Shown here: positions 1-8,815 of the stretch, one piece after another | Layout: each line of letters starts with the position of its first letter | Numbering within the stretch: the stretch's first letter is position 1 | Assembly: GCA_036495715.1 (NCBI GenBank) | Contig: DASXML010000061.1 | Span: 1 to 64,000, forward strand | Direction: 5' to 3' | Origin: Scandinavium sp036495715 | Lineage (GTDB): Bacteria > Pseudomonadota > Gammaproteobacteria > Enterobacterales > Enterobacteriaceae | Length of the DNA stretch: 64,000 nt | Position numbers and translations under genes: made by a program | Notes under the pieces: generated by a model | The model's input: only the letters and a program-made list of their open reading frames with translations | Databases searched by the model: none | What the model was told of the DNA's origin: nothing

Positions 1-2
1 AC

Positions 3-128
3 GGGAAAAATGCGAAGCTGATAATCGGGGCGATGATGCGGAAACTGGCGCAGGTTGCGTACGGCGTCCTGAAATCAGGACAGCCGTTCGATGCCACGCT
101 GCATATGGAAAATGCTTGCGTGGCATAA
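3..128 (+). mobile_element. IS110-family transposase, C-terminal end (partial, cut by window edge)
   Basis: An open frame enters from the left edge and ends with TAA at 126-128. The 41 residues visible include KLIIGAMMRKLAQVAYGVLK followed by SGQPFD, which resembles the conserved C-terminal tail of IS110/IS1111-type transposases (DEDD catalytic N-domain, serine-bearing Transposase_20 C-domain). Neither catalytic domain is inside the window. In E. coli this position is occupied by folA, so an insertion sequence lies between folA and apaH or has displaced folA. Only 22 bp separate the stop codon from the apaH stop codon, so the right end of the element must be very short or lost. The family call rests on motif memory of a short tail. 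Confidence 0.7.
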
Positions 129-150
129 CAGTATCTACAAAGAACGATAG

Positions 151-999
151 CTAAGACGCGACCGCTTCGTTCTCACCTAAATCGAGATGACGATTCGATG
201 GCTGTGTGAAGATTTTCTTATCTTCCCAGCGCAGGCAGGTCAGATCCCCACCCCAACAGCATCCGGTGTCCAGACCGTAAACCCCTTCCGGCGTACCTTT
301 ACCTTCAAGTGAAGCCCAGTGGCCAAAAATCACGCTGTATTCCTGCGTGACAGGGCCAGGGATCGCAAACCATGGTTTCAGTGGCGCAGGAGCATTTTCC
401 GGTGACTCTTTGGTGTACATGTCGAGCTGCCCGTTCGGGAAGCAGTAGCGCATCCGCGTGAACGCATTGGTGATAAAACGCAGACGCGCCAGACCCGACA
501 GTTCCGGCGACCAGTGATTTGGCAAATCGCCGTACATGGCATCGAGGAAGAAAGGATAGGAGTCGCTGCACAACACCGCTTCAACATCGCGGGCGCAGAG
601 TTCGGCGGTGTCGAGATCCCACTGCGGGGTGATCCCGGCGTGCGCCATCACCAGTTTTTTCTCTCTATCGACCTGCAATAATGGCTGGCGACGTAACCAG
701 TTCAGCAGTTCGTCTGCATCTGGTGCTTCCAACAACGGCGAAAGCCTGTCTTTTGGTTTGTTGCGGCTGATTCCGGCGAAGACCGCCAGCAGATGTAGAT
801 CGTGATTGCCGAGAACCAGACGCACGCTTTCCCCGAGAGATTTCACATAACGCAGCACCTCAAGCGATGCCGGGCCACGGGCGACCAGATCACCAGTCAG
901 CCACAACGTGTCTTGCCCCGGCGTAAACGCCACCTGCTTTAATAACGCGATCAGTTCATCGTAGCAGCCGTGAACGTCGCCAATAAGGTATGTGCTCAT
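151..999 (-). CDS. apaH: Symmetrical bis(5'-nucleosyl)-tetraphosphatase ApaH
   Basis: Hydrolyses diadenosine tetraphosphate to two ADP and also decaps Np4-capped RNA in the cytoplasm. The 282 residues show the metallophosphatase signature: GDVHG at 7-11, GDLVARGP from 36 and GNHD at 64-67, with further histidines in MAHAG and FGHWAS. The length is close to the 280 residues of the E. coli protein, and the C-terminus is intact despite the insertion sequence 22 bp downstream. It is the last gene of the lptD-surA-pdxA-rsmA-apaG-apaH run, 4 bp after apaG. No terminator is visible before the transposase tail, so transcripts may run antisense into the element. Confidence 0.98.
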   Translation of the reverse strand: MSTYLIGDVHGCYDELIALLKQVAFTPGQDTLWLTGDLVARGPASLEVLRYVKSLGESVRLVLGNHDLHLLAVFAGISRNKPKDRLSPLLEAPDADELLNWLRRQPLLQVDREKKLVMAHAGITPQWDLDTAELCARDVEAVLCSDSYPFFLDAMYGDLPNHWSPELSGLARLRFITNAFTRMRYCFPNGQLDMYTKESPENAPAPLKPWFAIPGPVTQEYSVIFGHWASLEGKGTPEGVYGLDTGCCWGGDLTCLRWEDKKIFTQPSNRHLDLGENEAVAS

Positions 1000-1003
1000 T
1001 ATA

Positions 1004-1381
1004 TCAATGGATGAGAGCTGGCACGGCCAGACGGAAAACGGGAATATCGATGCTGAACGGCTTACCGTCAGCGTCGATCATGTCATAGTGACCCTGCATG
1101 GTGCCGAGTGGGGTTTCCAGCACGGCACCGCTGGTGTACTGATATTCATTGCCTGGCTCAATGTGCGGCTGAACGCCAATCACACCTTCACCCTGCACCT
1201 CGGTTTCACGACCGTGACCGTTGGTAATCAACCAGTAGCGCCCAAGCAGCTGCACCGATCCTCGCCCGAGATTGCGAATCGTGACCGTATAGGCAAAAAC
1301 ATAGCGTTCATCATCCGGTGAGGATTGAGACTCAATGTAGACGCTTTGTACCTGGACACAGACGCGGGGCGAATTGATCAT
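1004..1381 (-). CDS. apaG: ApaG domain protein (Co2+/Mg2+ efflux-associated)
   Basis: A 125-residue single-domain ApaG/DUF525 protein with an immunoglobulin-like beta fold. It shows the family's conserved segments: RYVFAYTVTIRN, LLGRYWLITN, VQGEGVIGVQP and LGTMQGHYDM. The biochemical role is poorly defined; mutants of the Salmonella homologue (corD) alter cobalt resistance and magnesium efflux. It sits 3 bp after rsmA and 4 bp before apaH, which indicates co-transcription. The full-length E. coli homologue is also 125 residues. Confidence 0.97.
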   Translation of the reverse strand: MINSPRVCVQVQSVYIESQSSPDDERYVFAYTVTIRNLGRGSVQLLGRYWLITNGHGRETEVQGEGVIGVQPHIEPGNEYQYTSGAVLETPLGTMQGHYDMIDADGKPFSIDIPVFRLAVPALIH

Positions 1382-1384
1382 GGT

Positions 1385-2206
1385 TTAGCTCTCCTTCGGG
1401 GACGCATTTTCTGACAGCCAGTTTGCCATCCGGCAATACTGTGCCACAGAGATATTTTCTGCACGCATCGTCGAGTCAACGCCAAGTTCGGTCAACAACT
1501 CGACAGAGAAGATATTGCCGAGGCTGTTACGAATGGTCTTGCGGCGCTGGTTGAACGCTTCGGTGGTGATTCGGCTTAACATACGAACCTCTTTCACCGG
1601 ATGCGGCAGCGTGGTGTAAGGCACCAGACGGACGACGGCAGAATCCACTTTCGGCGGTGGCGTAAAGGCGGTTGGCGGCACTTCCAGCACAGGAATAATA
1701 TTGCAGTAGTACTGCGCCATCACGCTCAATCGACCATACGCCTTACTGTTTGGCCCTGCAACCAGACGATTGACCACTTCTTTTTGCAGCATAAAGTGCA
1801 TGTCGGCAATGGCATCAGTATAGCTAAACAGGTGGAACATCAGCGGGGTAGAGATGTTGTACGGCAGGTTACCGAACACGCGCAACGGCTGGCCTCTTTC
1901 CTTTGACAGTGCGCCAAAGTCCATGGTCATAGCATCTTGCTGAAAAATCGTCAGCTTTGGCCCGAGGAACGGGTGCGTTTGCAGACGAGCGGCCAGATCG
2001 CGGTCGAGCTCGATAACGGTCAATTCATCCAGGCGTTCACCAACCGGTTCGGTCAGTGCGGCAAGACCGGGGCCGATCTCAACGATCGCCTGACCTTTCT
2101 GCGGGTTAATGGCCGAAACGATGCTGTCGATAACAAACTGATCGTTGAGAAAGTTTTGCCCGAAGCGTTTACGGGCTAAGTGGCCCTGATGGACTCGATT
2201 ATTCAT
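1385..2206 (-). CDS. rsmA: 16S rRNA A1518/A1519 dimethyltransferase RsmA (KsgA)
   Basis: Transfers four methyl groups from S-adenosylmethionine to two adjacent adenines in the 3' terminal hairpin of 16S rRNA, a late 30S quality-control step; loss gives kasugamycin resistance. The 273-residue Rossmann methyltransferase has motif I EIGPG at 43-47, acidic motif II around ELDRD and catalytic motif IV NLPY at 113-116, all intact. The start codon overlaps the pdxA stop by 4 bp (ATGA), so translation is probably coupled. Confidence 0.99.
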   Translation of the reverse strand: MNNRVHQGHLARKRFGQNFLNDQFVIDSIVSAINPQKGQAIVEIGPGLAALTEPVGERLDELTVIELDRDLAARLQTHPFLGPKLTIFQQDAMTMDFGALSKERGQPLRVFGNLPYNISTPLMFHLFSYTDAIADMHFMLQKEVVNRLVAGPNSKAYGRLSVMAQYYCNIIPVLEVPPTAFTPPPKVDSAVVRLVPYTTLPHPVKEVRMLSRITTEAFNQRRKTIRNSLGNIFSVELLTELGVDSTMRAENISVAQYCRMANWLSENASPKES

Positions 2207-3192
2207 TTAGAGTTAACAATCATTTTGATGGCGAGATTAAGCGCCGTAATAAAACTGCCGACGTTCGCTTTTCCCTGGCCCGCAAGTTCAAGCGCGGTAC
2301 CGTGGTCAACGGACGTACGGATAAAAGGTAAACCGAGCGTGATATTCACGGCGCGGCCGAATCCCTGGTATTTTAGCACGGGCAGGCCCTGATCGTGGTA
2401 CATTGCCAGCACTGCATCAGCATGGTCGAGATATTTCGGCTGAAATAGCGTATCCGCCGGTAGCGGCCCACTCAAATTCATACCCTTCGCACGCATTTCC
2501 TCAAGCACTGGAATGATCGTGTCTATCTCTTCCATTCCCATATGCCCGCCTTCGCCTGCATGCGGATTCAGCCCACACACCAGAATATGCGGTTCACGGA
2601 TGCCAAATTTGGTGCGCAGATCGTGGTGAAGAATGGCGATGATTTCACGCAGTAAATCCGGCGTTACCGCATCGCTAATGGCTTTCAGCGGCAGGTGCGT
2701 CGTCGCCAGCGCGACACGTAATTCTTCTGTTGCCAGCATCATCACGACTTTGCGCGCGTGTGAACGTTCTTCGAAGAATTCGGTATGGCCGGTAAAGGCA
2801 ATGCCCGCATCGTTGATAATGCTCTTCTGTACCGGACCGGTAATCAATGCTGCGAATTCGCCTTCAGTGCTGCCATCACAGGCGCGCGCGAGCGTTTCCA
2901 CCACATAGGGGCCGTTCAATACGTTGAGCGTGCCTGGAATAACGGGAGCTTGAAGGTCGACGGGAAGAAGCGTTAACGTTCCGGCTTTTTGCGGCACCGG
3001 TGTTTGTGAAGCGTCGTAGGGCAGGAGCGTTAACGGCAAACCGAGCATTGCTGCCCGGTTTGTCAGAAGCGTTCCATCGGCGCAGACCACCAGTTCAACA
3101 GGCCAGTCAAGCTGAGCCAATTGGACCACGAGGTCCGGGCCAATCCCGGCAGGTTCACCGGGTGTGATAACCACACGTTGTATACACTTCAT
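2203..3192 (-). CDS. pdxA: 4-hydroxythreonine-4-phosphate dehydrogenase PdxA
   Basis: NAD-dependent oxidation of 4-hydroxy-L-threonine phosphate in pyridoxal 5'-phosphate synthesis. The 329-residue protein has the metal-binding histidine contexts FTGHTEF, LNPHAGEGGHMG and MYHDQGLP. The N-terminus reads MKCIQRVVITPG, whereas E. coli reads MVKTQRVVITPG from memory: the first codons differ because the ERIC element at 3182-3306 overlaps the start. A TGA stop lies directly upstream in frame (3196-3198), so ATG at 3190-3192 is the first possible start. The only other nearby candidate is GTG at codon 7. No strong Shine-Dalgarno sequence is visible upstream, which is unusual for this gene. Confidence 0.97.
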   Translation of the reverse strand: MKCIQRVVITPGEPAGIGPDLVVQLAQLDWPVELVVCADGTLLTNRAAMLGLPLTLLPYDASQTPVPQKAGTLTLLPVDLQAPVIPGTLNVLNGPYVVETLARACDGSTEGEFAALITGPVQKSIINDAGIAFTGHTEFFEERSHARKVVMMLATEELRVALATTHLPLKAISDAVTPDLLREIIAILHHDLRTKFGIREPHILVCGLNPHAGEGGHMGMEEIDTIIPVLEEMRAKGMNLSGPLPADTLFQPKYLDHADAVLAMYHDQGLPVLKYQGFGRAVNITLGLPFIRTSVDHGTALELAGQGKANVGSFITALNLAIKMIVNSK

Positions 3193-3306
3193 CGTTCAGG
3201 TTGTCTCTTTGTTGGCTTCACAGATTCAACCCAGTCACTTACTCCAGTAAGCGCCTGGGTGTTCACCTGCTTGCCGCCTCGATACATCCAGAATGATTTT
3301 GTGTAT
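3182..3306. repeat. ERIC element over the surA-pdxA junction
   Basis: About 125 bp bounded by inverted ends (ATACAC at 3182, GTGTAT ending at 3306). It contains the ERIC core: CCCAGTCACTTACTCCAGTA, then AAGCGCCTGGGTGTTCACCT and CTTGCCGCC. The length matches the roughly 127-bp enterobacterial repetitive intergenic consensus. The left end agrees with that of the ERIC at 23701 at about 21 of 26 positions. It fills the gap between surA and pdxA, genes that are contiguous in E. coli, and its left end runs into the first pdxA codons. Confidence 0.9.
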
Positions 3307-3320
3307 GAGGCGATGCCAAA

Positions 3321-4607
3321 TTAGTTGCTCAGAATTTTAACGTACGCGCTGGCACGTTGTTCCTGCATCCAGGTTGCTGCTTCTTCGGCGAACTTACGGT
3401 TCATCAGCATGCGGTACGCTTTGTCTTTCTGCGCGGCATCAGTACGGTCAACGTTGCGGGTATCCAGCAACTGAATCAGGTGCCAGCCGAACGAAGAGTG
3501 AACCGGAGAACTGATTTCGCCTTTGCTGAGTTTCATCAGCGCATCGCGGAACGCAGGGTCGTACATGTCTGGCGTGCCCCAACCTAAGTCTCCGCCCTGG
3601 TTAGCGGAACCCGGATCCTGAGACAGTTCTTTCGCTGCTTTATCGAAAGTGGTTTTACCGCTCTTAATATCAGCCGCCACTTCTTCAAGTTTCGCGCGAG
3701 CCTGGTCGTCAGTCATGATCGGTGACGGTTTCAGCAGGATGTGACGGGAATGTACTTCCGTCACCGAAATATTCTGGCTCTGGCCGCGCAGGTCATTCAC
3801 TTTAAGAACGTGGAAACCCACACCGGAACGGATTGGACCGACGACGTCCCCTTTTTTCGCTGTGCTCAGCGCCTGTGCGAAGATGGATGGCAGTTCCTGA
3901 ATACGCCCCCAGCCCATCTGGCCGCCTTTCAGCGCCTGTTGGTCTGCGGAGTAGGTGATCGCGAGCTTACCGAAATCGGCCCCTTTTTTCGCCTGATCGA
4001 CGATAGAACGCGCCTGAGTTTCCGCTTCGTTCACCTGATCGGACGTCGGGTTTTCTGGCAGAGGGATCAGAATGTGGCTCAGGTTCAGCTCGGTGCTGGC
4101 ATCGTTCTGGTTGCCAATTTGTGACGCCAGTGCATCAACTTCCTGTGGCAGAACGGTAATACGACGGCGCACTTCGTTGTTACGCACTTCAGAGATAGTC
4201 ATCTCTTTACGGATCTGCGCACGGTAAGTGTTGTAGTTCATGCCGTCGTAAGCCAGACGGCTACGCATCTGATCCATCGACATATTGTTTTGTTTGGCGA
4301 TGTTCGCAATGGCCTGATCAACCTGATCGTCCGTCACTTTCACACCCATTTTCTGGCCCATTTGCAGGACAATCTGATCCATGATCAGACGTTCCAGAAT
4401 CTGGTGACGCAGGGTGGCGTCATCCGGCAACTGTTGTCCGGCCTGATTAGCGTTTCCTTTAACAGACTGCATCAAACTATCGACGTCGCTTTCCAGTACA
4501 ACGCCGTTATTTACGACGGCTGCTACTTTATCGACAACCTGTGGGGCAGCGAAACTGGTATTCGCGACCATGGCGATACCGAGAAGCAGCGTTTTCCAGT
4601 TCTTCAT
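3321..4607 (-). CDS. surA: Periplasmic chaperone and peptidyl-prolyl isomerase SurA
   Basis: Periplasmic chaperone that delivers unfolded outer-membrane proteins, including LptD, to the BAM complex. The 428 residues start with a Sec signal peptide (hydrophobic LLLGIAMVANTSFA, cleavage near residue 20). An N-terminal chaperone domain follows, then two parvulin repeats (about 173-273 and 283-383) recognisable by HILIPLP...GGQMGW and HILLKPS...GGDLGW, and a C-terminal helix. It lies 54 bp downstream of lptD in the same operon, as in E. coli. The ERIC after its stop removes the tight junction with pdxA seen in E. coli. Confidence 0.99.
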   Translation of the reverse strand: MKNWKTLLLGIAMVANTSFAAPQVVDKVAAVVNNGVVLESDVDSLMQSVKGNANQAGQQLPDDATLRHQILERLIMDQIVLQMGQKMGVKVTDDQVDQAIANIAKQNNMSMDQMRSRLAYDGMNYNTYRAQIRKEMTISEVRNNEVRRRITVLPQEVDALASQIGNQNDASTELNLSHILIPLPENPTSDQVNEAETQARSIVDQAKKGADFGKLAITYSADQQALKGGQMGWGRIQELPSIFAQALSTAKKGDVVGPIRSGVGFHVLKVNDLRGQSQNISVTEVHSRHILLKPSPIMTDDQARAKLEEVAADIKSGKTTFDKAAKELSQDPGSANQGGDLGWGTPDMYDPAFRDALMKLSKGEISSPVHSSFGWHLIQLLDTRNVDRTDAAQKDKAYRMLMNRKFAEEAATWMQEQRASAYVKILSN

Positions 4608-4661
4608 ACTCTTTCCATTTCAATTAACCGCAAAAGCGGATTACGTTTCTAAACTGTGGCG

Positions 4662-7010
4662 TTACAAAGAGCTTTGATACGGCATTATGCTCGAGCGCAG
4701 CATCTGTTGAGTGCCGAGGCCGTAGTTAGAGCTCAGGCCACGCAGTTCAATATTGAAGCCGATGACGTTGTCGTATACACCCTGGGTATTGTTCGTATCC
4801 CAACCGTTGAGCTTACGCTCATAACCGACGCGGAGCGCGTAACAACACGAGTTGTACTGCACGCCCAACATTTGATCGGCAGGTTTATTGGCATTGGTAT
4901 CGTAGTAATACGCACCAACCACCGACCAACGGTCAACCACTGGCCAACTGGCTGTCATACCGATCTGAGAAATACCGTCTTTATACTGCGCGGCCGTGGA
5001 GTACGAAGGCAGTGTGGCCTGAATATACTCTGGGCTGGCATAACGGTAATTCAACTGAACTAAACGGTTTTCATCACGACGATACTCGACTGTACCGTTG
5101 CCGGTCGCCACGTTGTCCAGACGGGTATCGTACTGAATGCCACCGCGCAGACCCCATTGATCGCTCATGCGCCAATAGGTATCACCGGCCCATACCAATG
5201 AACCTTTCTGGTCGGTTGATGACCATTCGTCATTTTCATCCCCGGTACGCGTTGGGGTGAAGTAGTAGATTTGACCCACAGAAACGTTAAAACGTTCAAC
5301 TGTGTTTTCATCATATACGCGGGAAGTGACGCCCGTGGTCACCTGATTCGCGGAGGCGATACGGTCCAGGCCGCTGTAAGTGCGGTCGCGGAACAGGCCG
5401 CTGTAGTCCGATTGCAGCAGCGTGGAGTCGTACGGCAGGATGTCACTTTGGTCTTTGTACGGCACGTAAAGGTACTGGACGCGCGGCTCGAGAGTCTGGG
5501 TGTATCCCTGTGACCAGTCCATATCACGTTCAAAGACCATTTTGCCGTCGATTTTGAACTGCGGCAGTACGCGGCTCACGGACTCTTTCAAATCGGTACC
5601 ATATTTCGTGTTGTACCAATCGACATCGTCCTGCTGATAGTGGGTGGCCATCAGCTTGGCTTCGGTATCGATGCTTCCCCAGTCGTTAGACAGCGGCAGA
5701 TCAATCGTCGGCTCAAGGTGAACACGCGTCGTTTCTGGCATGTTGTCGTTGGTGTTGACGAAATGCACCACCTGGCCATAAACACGCGTATCGAAAGGTC
5801 CAACGTCATTCTGGTAGAAGTTGACGTCGAGCTGTGGCTGAGCGGCGTAGGAATTCGAGTTTTGCGTATCAAAGACCTGGAACTGCTTGCTCGATACCGT
5901 TGCGTTAAAGTTCTCAATGAAATAGCCGACGCTGAATTTCTGCGTGGCGTAGCCGTCGGTACTCGAACCGTATTTAGAATCGAAATCGTTGAAGTAGTGT
6001 GGATCACTGACCTTGGTATAGTCGGCGTTGAAACGCCATACCTGGTCCATAACGCCTGCGTGGCGCCAGTAGAAGAGCCAGCGACGGCTGTTGTCTTCTC
6101 CCGGATACTCATCTTCGTAGACTTTGTCTTTATCCAAATAATCGAACTCGAACAGGCCGGCACCCGCTTTGGTAAGATAGCGGAATTCGTTCTGCCACTG
6201 GATACCACCGCGCTTTTCCATATAGTGCGGCGTAATGGTGGCATCGAAGTTCGGGGCAATGTTCCAGTAGTACGGCAGATAGATTTCTGTGCCGTTGTTG
6301 CTACTGTATTTGGCGTTCGGAATAAGGAAGCCTGAACGGCGCTTATCACCTATCGGCAGTTGCAGATAAGGACTGTAGAACACCGGAACTGGGCCGATTT
6401 TAAAGCGCGCATTCCAGATTTCAGCGACCTGTTCCTGACGGTCCTGAATGACTTCACTCCCGACTACACTCCAGGTATTCGAACCCGGCAGGCAGGAAGT
6501 AAAAGTACCGTTATCAAGAATGGTGTAACGGTTTTGGCCGCGCTGTTTCATGACGTCGGCGGTGCCGCGGCCCTGACGGTCAACCATCTGATAATCGCCT
6601 TTCCAGACGTTAGTATCTTTGGTATTGAGATTGGACCAGGCTTTAGGACCTTTCAGGATCACCTGATTATCGTCATAGTGTACATTGCCCAGAGCGTCCA
6701 CGGTGCGAACGGGATCCGCCTGACCAGGCGCTTGCTTCTGATGCAACTGCACTTCATCTGCCTGTAAGCGGCTGTTACCCTGATTAATATCGACATTGCC
6801 GGTAAATACGGCATCATCAGGGTAATTCCCTTTGGCATGATCGGCATCGATGGTGACAGGCAGGCTATTAGTATCCCCCTGTACCAGCGGACGGTTATAG
6901 CTTGGTACCCCCAGCATACATTGTGATGCGAGGTCGGCCGCCGCGCTCTGTTGACTATACAGAACGCTGGCGATCAGGGTAGCCAGAAGGGTGGGAATAC
7001 GTTTTTTCAT
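4662..7010 (-). CDS. lptD: LPS-assembly protein LptD, outer-membrane beta-barrel
   Basis: With lipoprotein LptE, inserts lipopolysaccharide into the outer leaflet. The start was set at the ATG giving MKKRIPTLLATLIASVLYSQ, a signal peptide cleaved near residue 24-25 as in E. coli. The frame stays open 57 codons further upstream but without signal-peptide character. The 782 residues comprise an N-terminal LptA-like jellyroll (about 25-200) and a large C-terminal barrel. The four cysteines needed for the disulfide rearrangement are present: C31, C173 and the adjacent pair in NSCCYALR. It heads the lptD-surA-pdxA-rsmA-apaGH operon. Confidence 0.98.
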   Translation of the reverse strand: MKKRIPTLLATLIASVLYSQQSAAADLASQCMLGVPSYNRPLVQGDTNSLPVTIDADHAKGNYPDDAVFTGNVDINQGNSRLQADEVQLHQKQAPGQADPVRTVDALGNVHYDDNQVILKGPKAWSNLNTKDTNVWKGDYQMVDRQGRGTADVMKQRGQNRYTILDNGTFTSCLPGSNTWSVVGSEVIQDRQEQVAEIWNARFKIGPVPVFYSPYLQLPIGDKRRSGFLIPNAKYSSNNGTEIYLPYYWNIAPNFDATITPHYMEKRGGIQWQNEFRYLTKAGAGLFEFDYLDKDKVYEDEYPGEDNSRRWLFYWRHAGVMDQVWRFNADYTKVSDPHYFNDFDSKYGSSTDGYATQKFSVGYFIENFNATVSSKQFQVFDTQNSNSYAAQPQLDVNFYQNDVGPFDTRVYGQVVHFVNTNDNMPETTRVHLEPTIDLPLSNDWGSIDTEAKLMATHYQQDDVDWYNTKYGTDLKESVSRVLPQFKIDGKMVFERDMDWSQGYTQTLEPRVQYLYVPYKDQSDILPYDSTLLQSDYSGLFRDRTYSGLDRIASANQVTTGVTSRVYDENTVERFNVSVGQIYYFTPTRTGDENDEWSSTDQKGSLVWAGDTYWRMSDQWGLRGGIQYDTRLDNVATGNGTVEYRRDENRLVQLNYRYASPEYIQATLPSYSTAAQYKDGISQIGMTASWPVVDRWSVVGAYYYDTNANKPADQMLGVQYNSCCYALRVGYERKLNGWDTNNTQGVYDNVIGFNIELRGLSSNYGLGTQQMLRSSIMPYQSSL

Positions 7011-7129
7011 ACGTTGTATTTGTTGTTCCGTCATCTGTGGCTTCGCGGCTTGCAAACGGTCTGAGACTAACGTACTCATCGTGAACGCGCCAGTGTTAAT
7101 CCTGTCGCGTCGCGTCAGTGGCGTTAGGC

Positions 7130-7170
7130 GCCGTGTAGAATGACGAGTATGATAAAGCAAATTATAGGTT
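7130..7170 (-). promoter_or_regulatory. Candidate promoter for the lptD operon
   Basis: Reading the minus strand, a perfect TATAAT box lies at 7161-7166, about 150 bp upstream of the lptD start, in the 261-bp gap shared with divergent djlA. No good -35 hexamer is seen at 17-18 bp, so the call rests on the -10 box alone. In E. coli lptD is also served by a sigma-E promoter, which I could not identify here. Confidence 0.35.
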
Positions 7171-7271
7171 ATGTCCTGCACTGACCATCAGGTCATCGCA
7201 GTGAAAGTCGTCTTTTATCAAGGCGGAAGCCATTACCTGCGGCATGATGATTTTGACTATCCGGGGAGTCT

Positions 7272-8087
7272 ATGCAGTATTGGGGTAAAGTGATTGGTGT
7301 GTCCGTGGCGCTCATGATGGGCGGCGGGTTTTGGGGCGCGGTTCTCGGGCTGTTAATTGGTCATCTGTTTGATAAGGCGCGCAGTCGCAGACTCAACTTT
7401 TTTGCCAATCAGCAAGAGCGTCAGTCGTTGTTCTTTGCCACGACCTTTGAGGTAATGGGACATCTAACCAAATCCAAAGGGCGCGTCACCGAAGCAGATA
7501 TTCAAGTTGCCAGCATTCTGATGGATCGCATGAATTTGCACGGTGAATCCCGCGTTGCCGCGCAGCAGGCGTTTCGTGTGGGTAAAGCGGACAACTATCC
7601 TCTGCGTGAGAAAATGCGGCAGTTCCGTAGCGTCTGTTTTGGTCGCTTCGATTTAATTCGGATGTTTCTGGAAATCCAGATTCAGGCGGCCTTTGCTGAC
7701 GGCTCTTTACATCCAAACGAGCGTGAAGTGTTGTTCGTCATTGCCGATGAGTTGGGTATCTCCCGCGCGCAGTTCGAACAGTTCCTGAAAATGATGCAGG
7801 GCGGTGCGCAATTTGGCGGTGGCTATCAGCAGCAATCGTCCGGTGGTGGCTGGCAGCAGGCGCAGCGCGGTCCAACGCTTGAAGATGCGTGTAACGTGCT
7901 TGGCGTAAAAGCGACTGACGATGCCACGACCATCAAGCGTGCGTACCGCAAGCTGATGAGCGAACATCACCCGGATAAACTGGTCGCGAAAGGGTTACCG
8001 CCGGAAATGATGGAAATGGCGAAGCAGAAAGCGCAGGACATTCAGAAAGCCTACGAACTGATTAAAGATCAGAAAGGATTTAAATAA
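7272..8087 (+). CDS. djlA: Membrane-anchored J-domain co-chaperone DjlA
   Basis: DnaK co-chaperone bound to the inner membrane, linked to capsule (Rcs) signalling when overproduced. The 271 residues start with a single glycine-rich transmembrane segment (about 6-30), followed by a TerB-like acidic helical region. A glycine/glutamine-rich linker (GGGYQQQSSGGGW) comes next, then a C-terminal J-domain with the HPD motif at 233-235. It is divergent from lptD with a 261-bp intergenic region and is followed by a hairpin terminator. Confidence 0.98.
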   Translation: MQYWGKVIGVSVALMMGGGFWGAVLGLLIGHLFDKARSRRLNFFANQQERQSLFFATTFEVMGHLTKSKGRVTEADIQVASILMDRMNLHGESRVAAQQAFRVGKADNYPLREKMRQFRSVCFGRFDLIRMFLEIQIQAAFADGSLHPNEREVLFVIADELGISRAQFEQFLKMMQGGAQFGGGYQQQSSGGGWQQAQRGPTLEDACNVLGVKATDDATTIKRAYRKLMSEHHPDKLVAKGLPPEMMEMAKQKAQDIQKAYELIKDQKGFK

Positions 8088-8099
8088 GTCTCGTCTTTT

Positions 8100-8140
8100 T
8101 TTGTGTTGCCCGGTCAGCATCAATGCCGCCGGGCAACACA
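8100..8140. terminator. REP-like hairpin between convergent djlA and rluA
   Basis: GTGTTGCCCGG pairs with CCGGGCAACAC across a short GC-rich loop, with T-rich sequence on both sides. It lies between the 3' ends of convergent genes and can serve as a bidirectional terminator. The GCCCGG...CCGGGC stem is typical of REP units. Confidence 0.75.
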
Positions 8141-8145
8141 AAAAA

Positions 8146-8805
8146 TCAAAAATCCACCGGTGCTTTAAACGTCATGCTGTTACCGAACTGCGGATGGGTA
8201 ATGGTCAGCATTTCTGCGTGCAGTAGCAGACGTGGCGCCATCGCCAGGGCTTCTGGTGTAGCGTAAAAGCGATCGCCAAGAATCGGATGCCCCAGCGCCT
8301 GCATATGCACGCGCAGTTGGTGAGAGCGTCCGGTAATGGGTTTGAGCTGAATCCGCGCCGTATTGTCATCGGCGTAGTCCAGCACTTCATATTCGGTTTG
8401 CGCCGATTTGCCTGTCTCAAAACAGACTTTTTGTTTTGGTCGGTTCGGCCAGTCACAAATCAGCGGTAAATCGACCAGACCTTCCGCCTTTTCAGGATGT
8501 CCCCAAACCCGCGCCAGATACTGTTTCTTCGGTTCGCGTTCGCGGAACTGGCGTTTCAGCTCCCGTTCCGCCGCTTTGGTCAGAGCCACTACAATCACGC
8601 CGCTGGTCGCCATATCGAGGCGATGTACCGATTCGGCCTGTGGAAAATCACGCTGGACGCGCGTCATCACGCTGTCTTTGTGATCGTCCAAACGACCCGG
8701 CACGGACAACAAACCGCTTGGCTTGTTGACCACCATGATGTGCTCATCCTGATAAAGCACCACCAACCACGGATCCTGTGGAGGATTGTAGGACTCCAGT
8801 ACCAT
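8146..8805 (-). CDS. rluA: Dual-specificity 23S/tRNA pseudouridine synthase RluA
   Basis: Makes pseudouridine at 23S rRNA U746 and at U32 of several tRNAs. The 219-residue protein shows the RluA-family signature HRLDMATSGV with catalytic Asp64. KPSGLLSVPG is near residue 28 and the GRSHQLRVHM motif is in the C-terminal half. There is no S4 domain, as expected for RluA. The start lies 10 bp downstream of the rapA stop, so the two are probably co-transcribed. Confidence 0.98.
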   Translation of the reverse strand: MVLESYNPPQDPWLVVLYQDEHIMVVNKPSGLLSVPGRLDDHKDSVMTRVQRDFPQAESVHRLDMATSGVIVVALTKAAERELKRQFREREPKKQYLARVWGHPEKAEGLVDLPLICDWPNRPKQKVCFETGKSAQTEYEVLDYADDNTARIQLKPITGRSHQLRVHMQALGHPILGDRFYATPEALAMAPRLLLHAEMLTITHPQFGNSMTFKAPVDF

Positions 8806-8815
8806 AACCTTTTCC

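Noticed and set aside
5640..6335. Open frames of about 230 codons in lptD, on the opposite strand (5640-6335) and in another frame of the same strand (5651-6349)
   Set aside because: Both are contained in lptD and have no recognisable domain; shadow frames.
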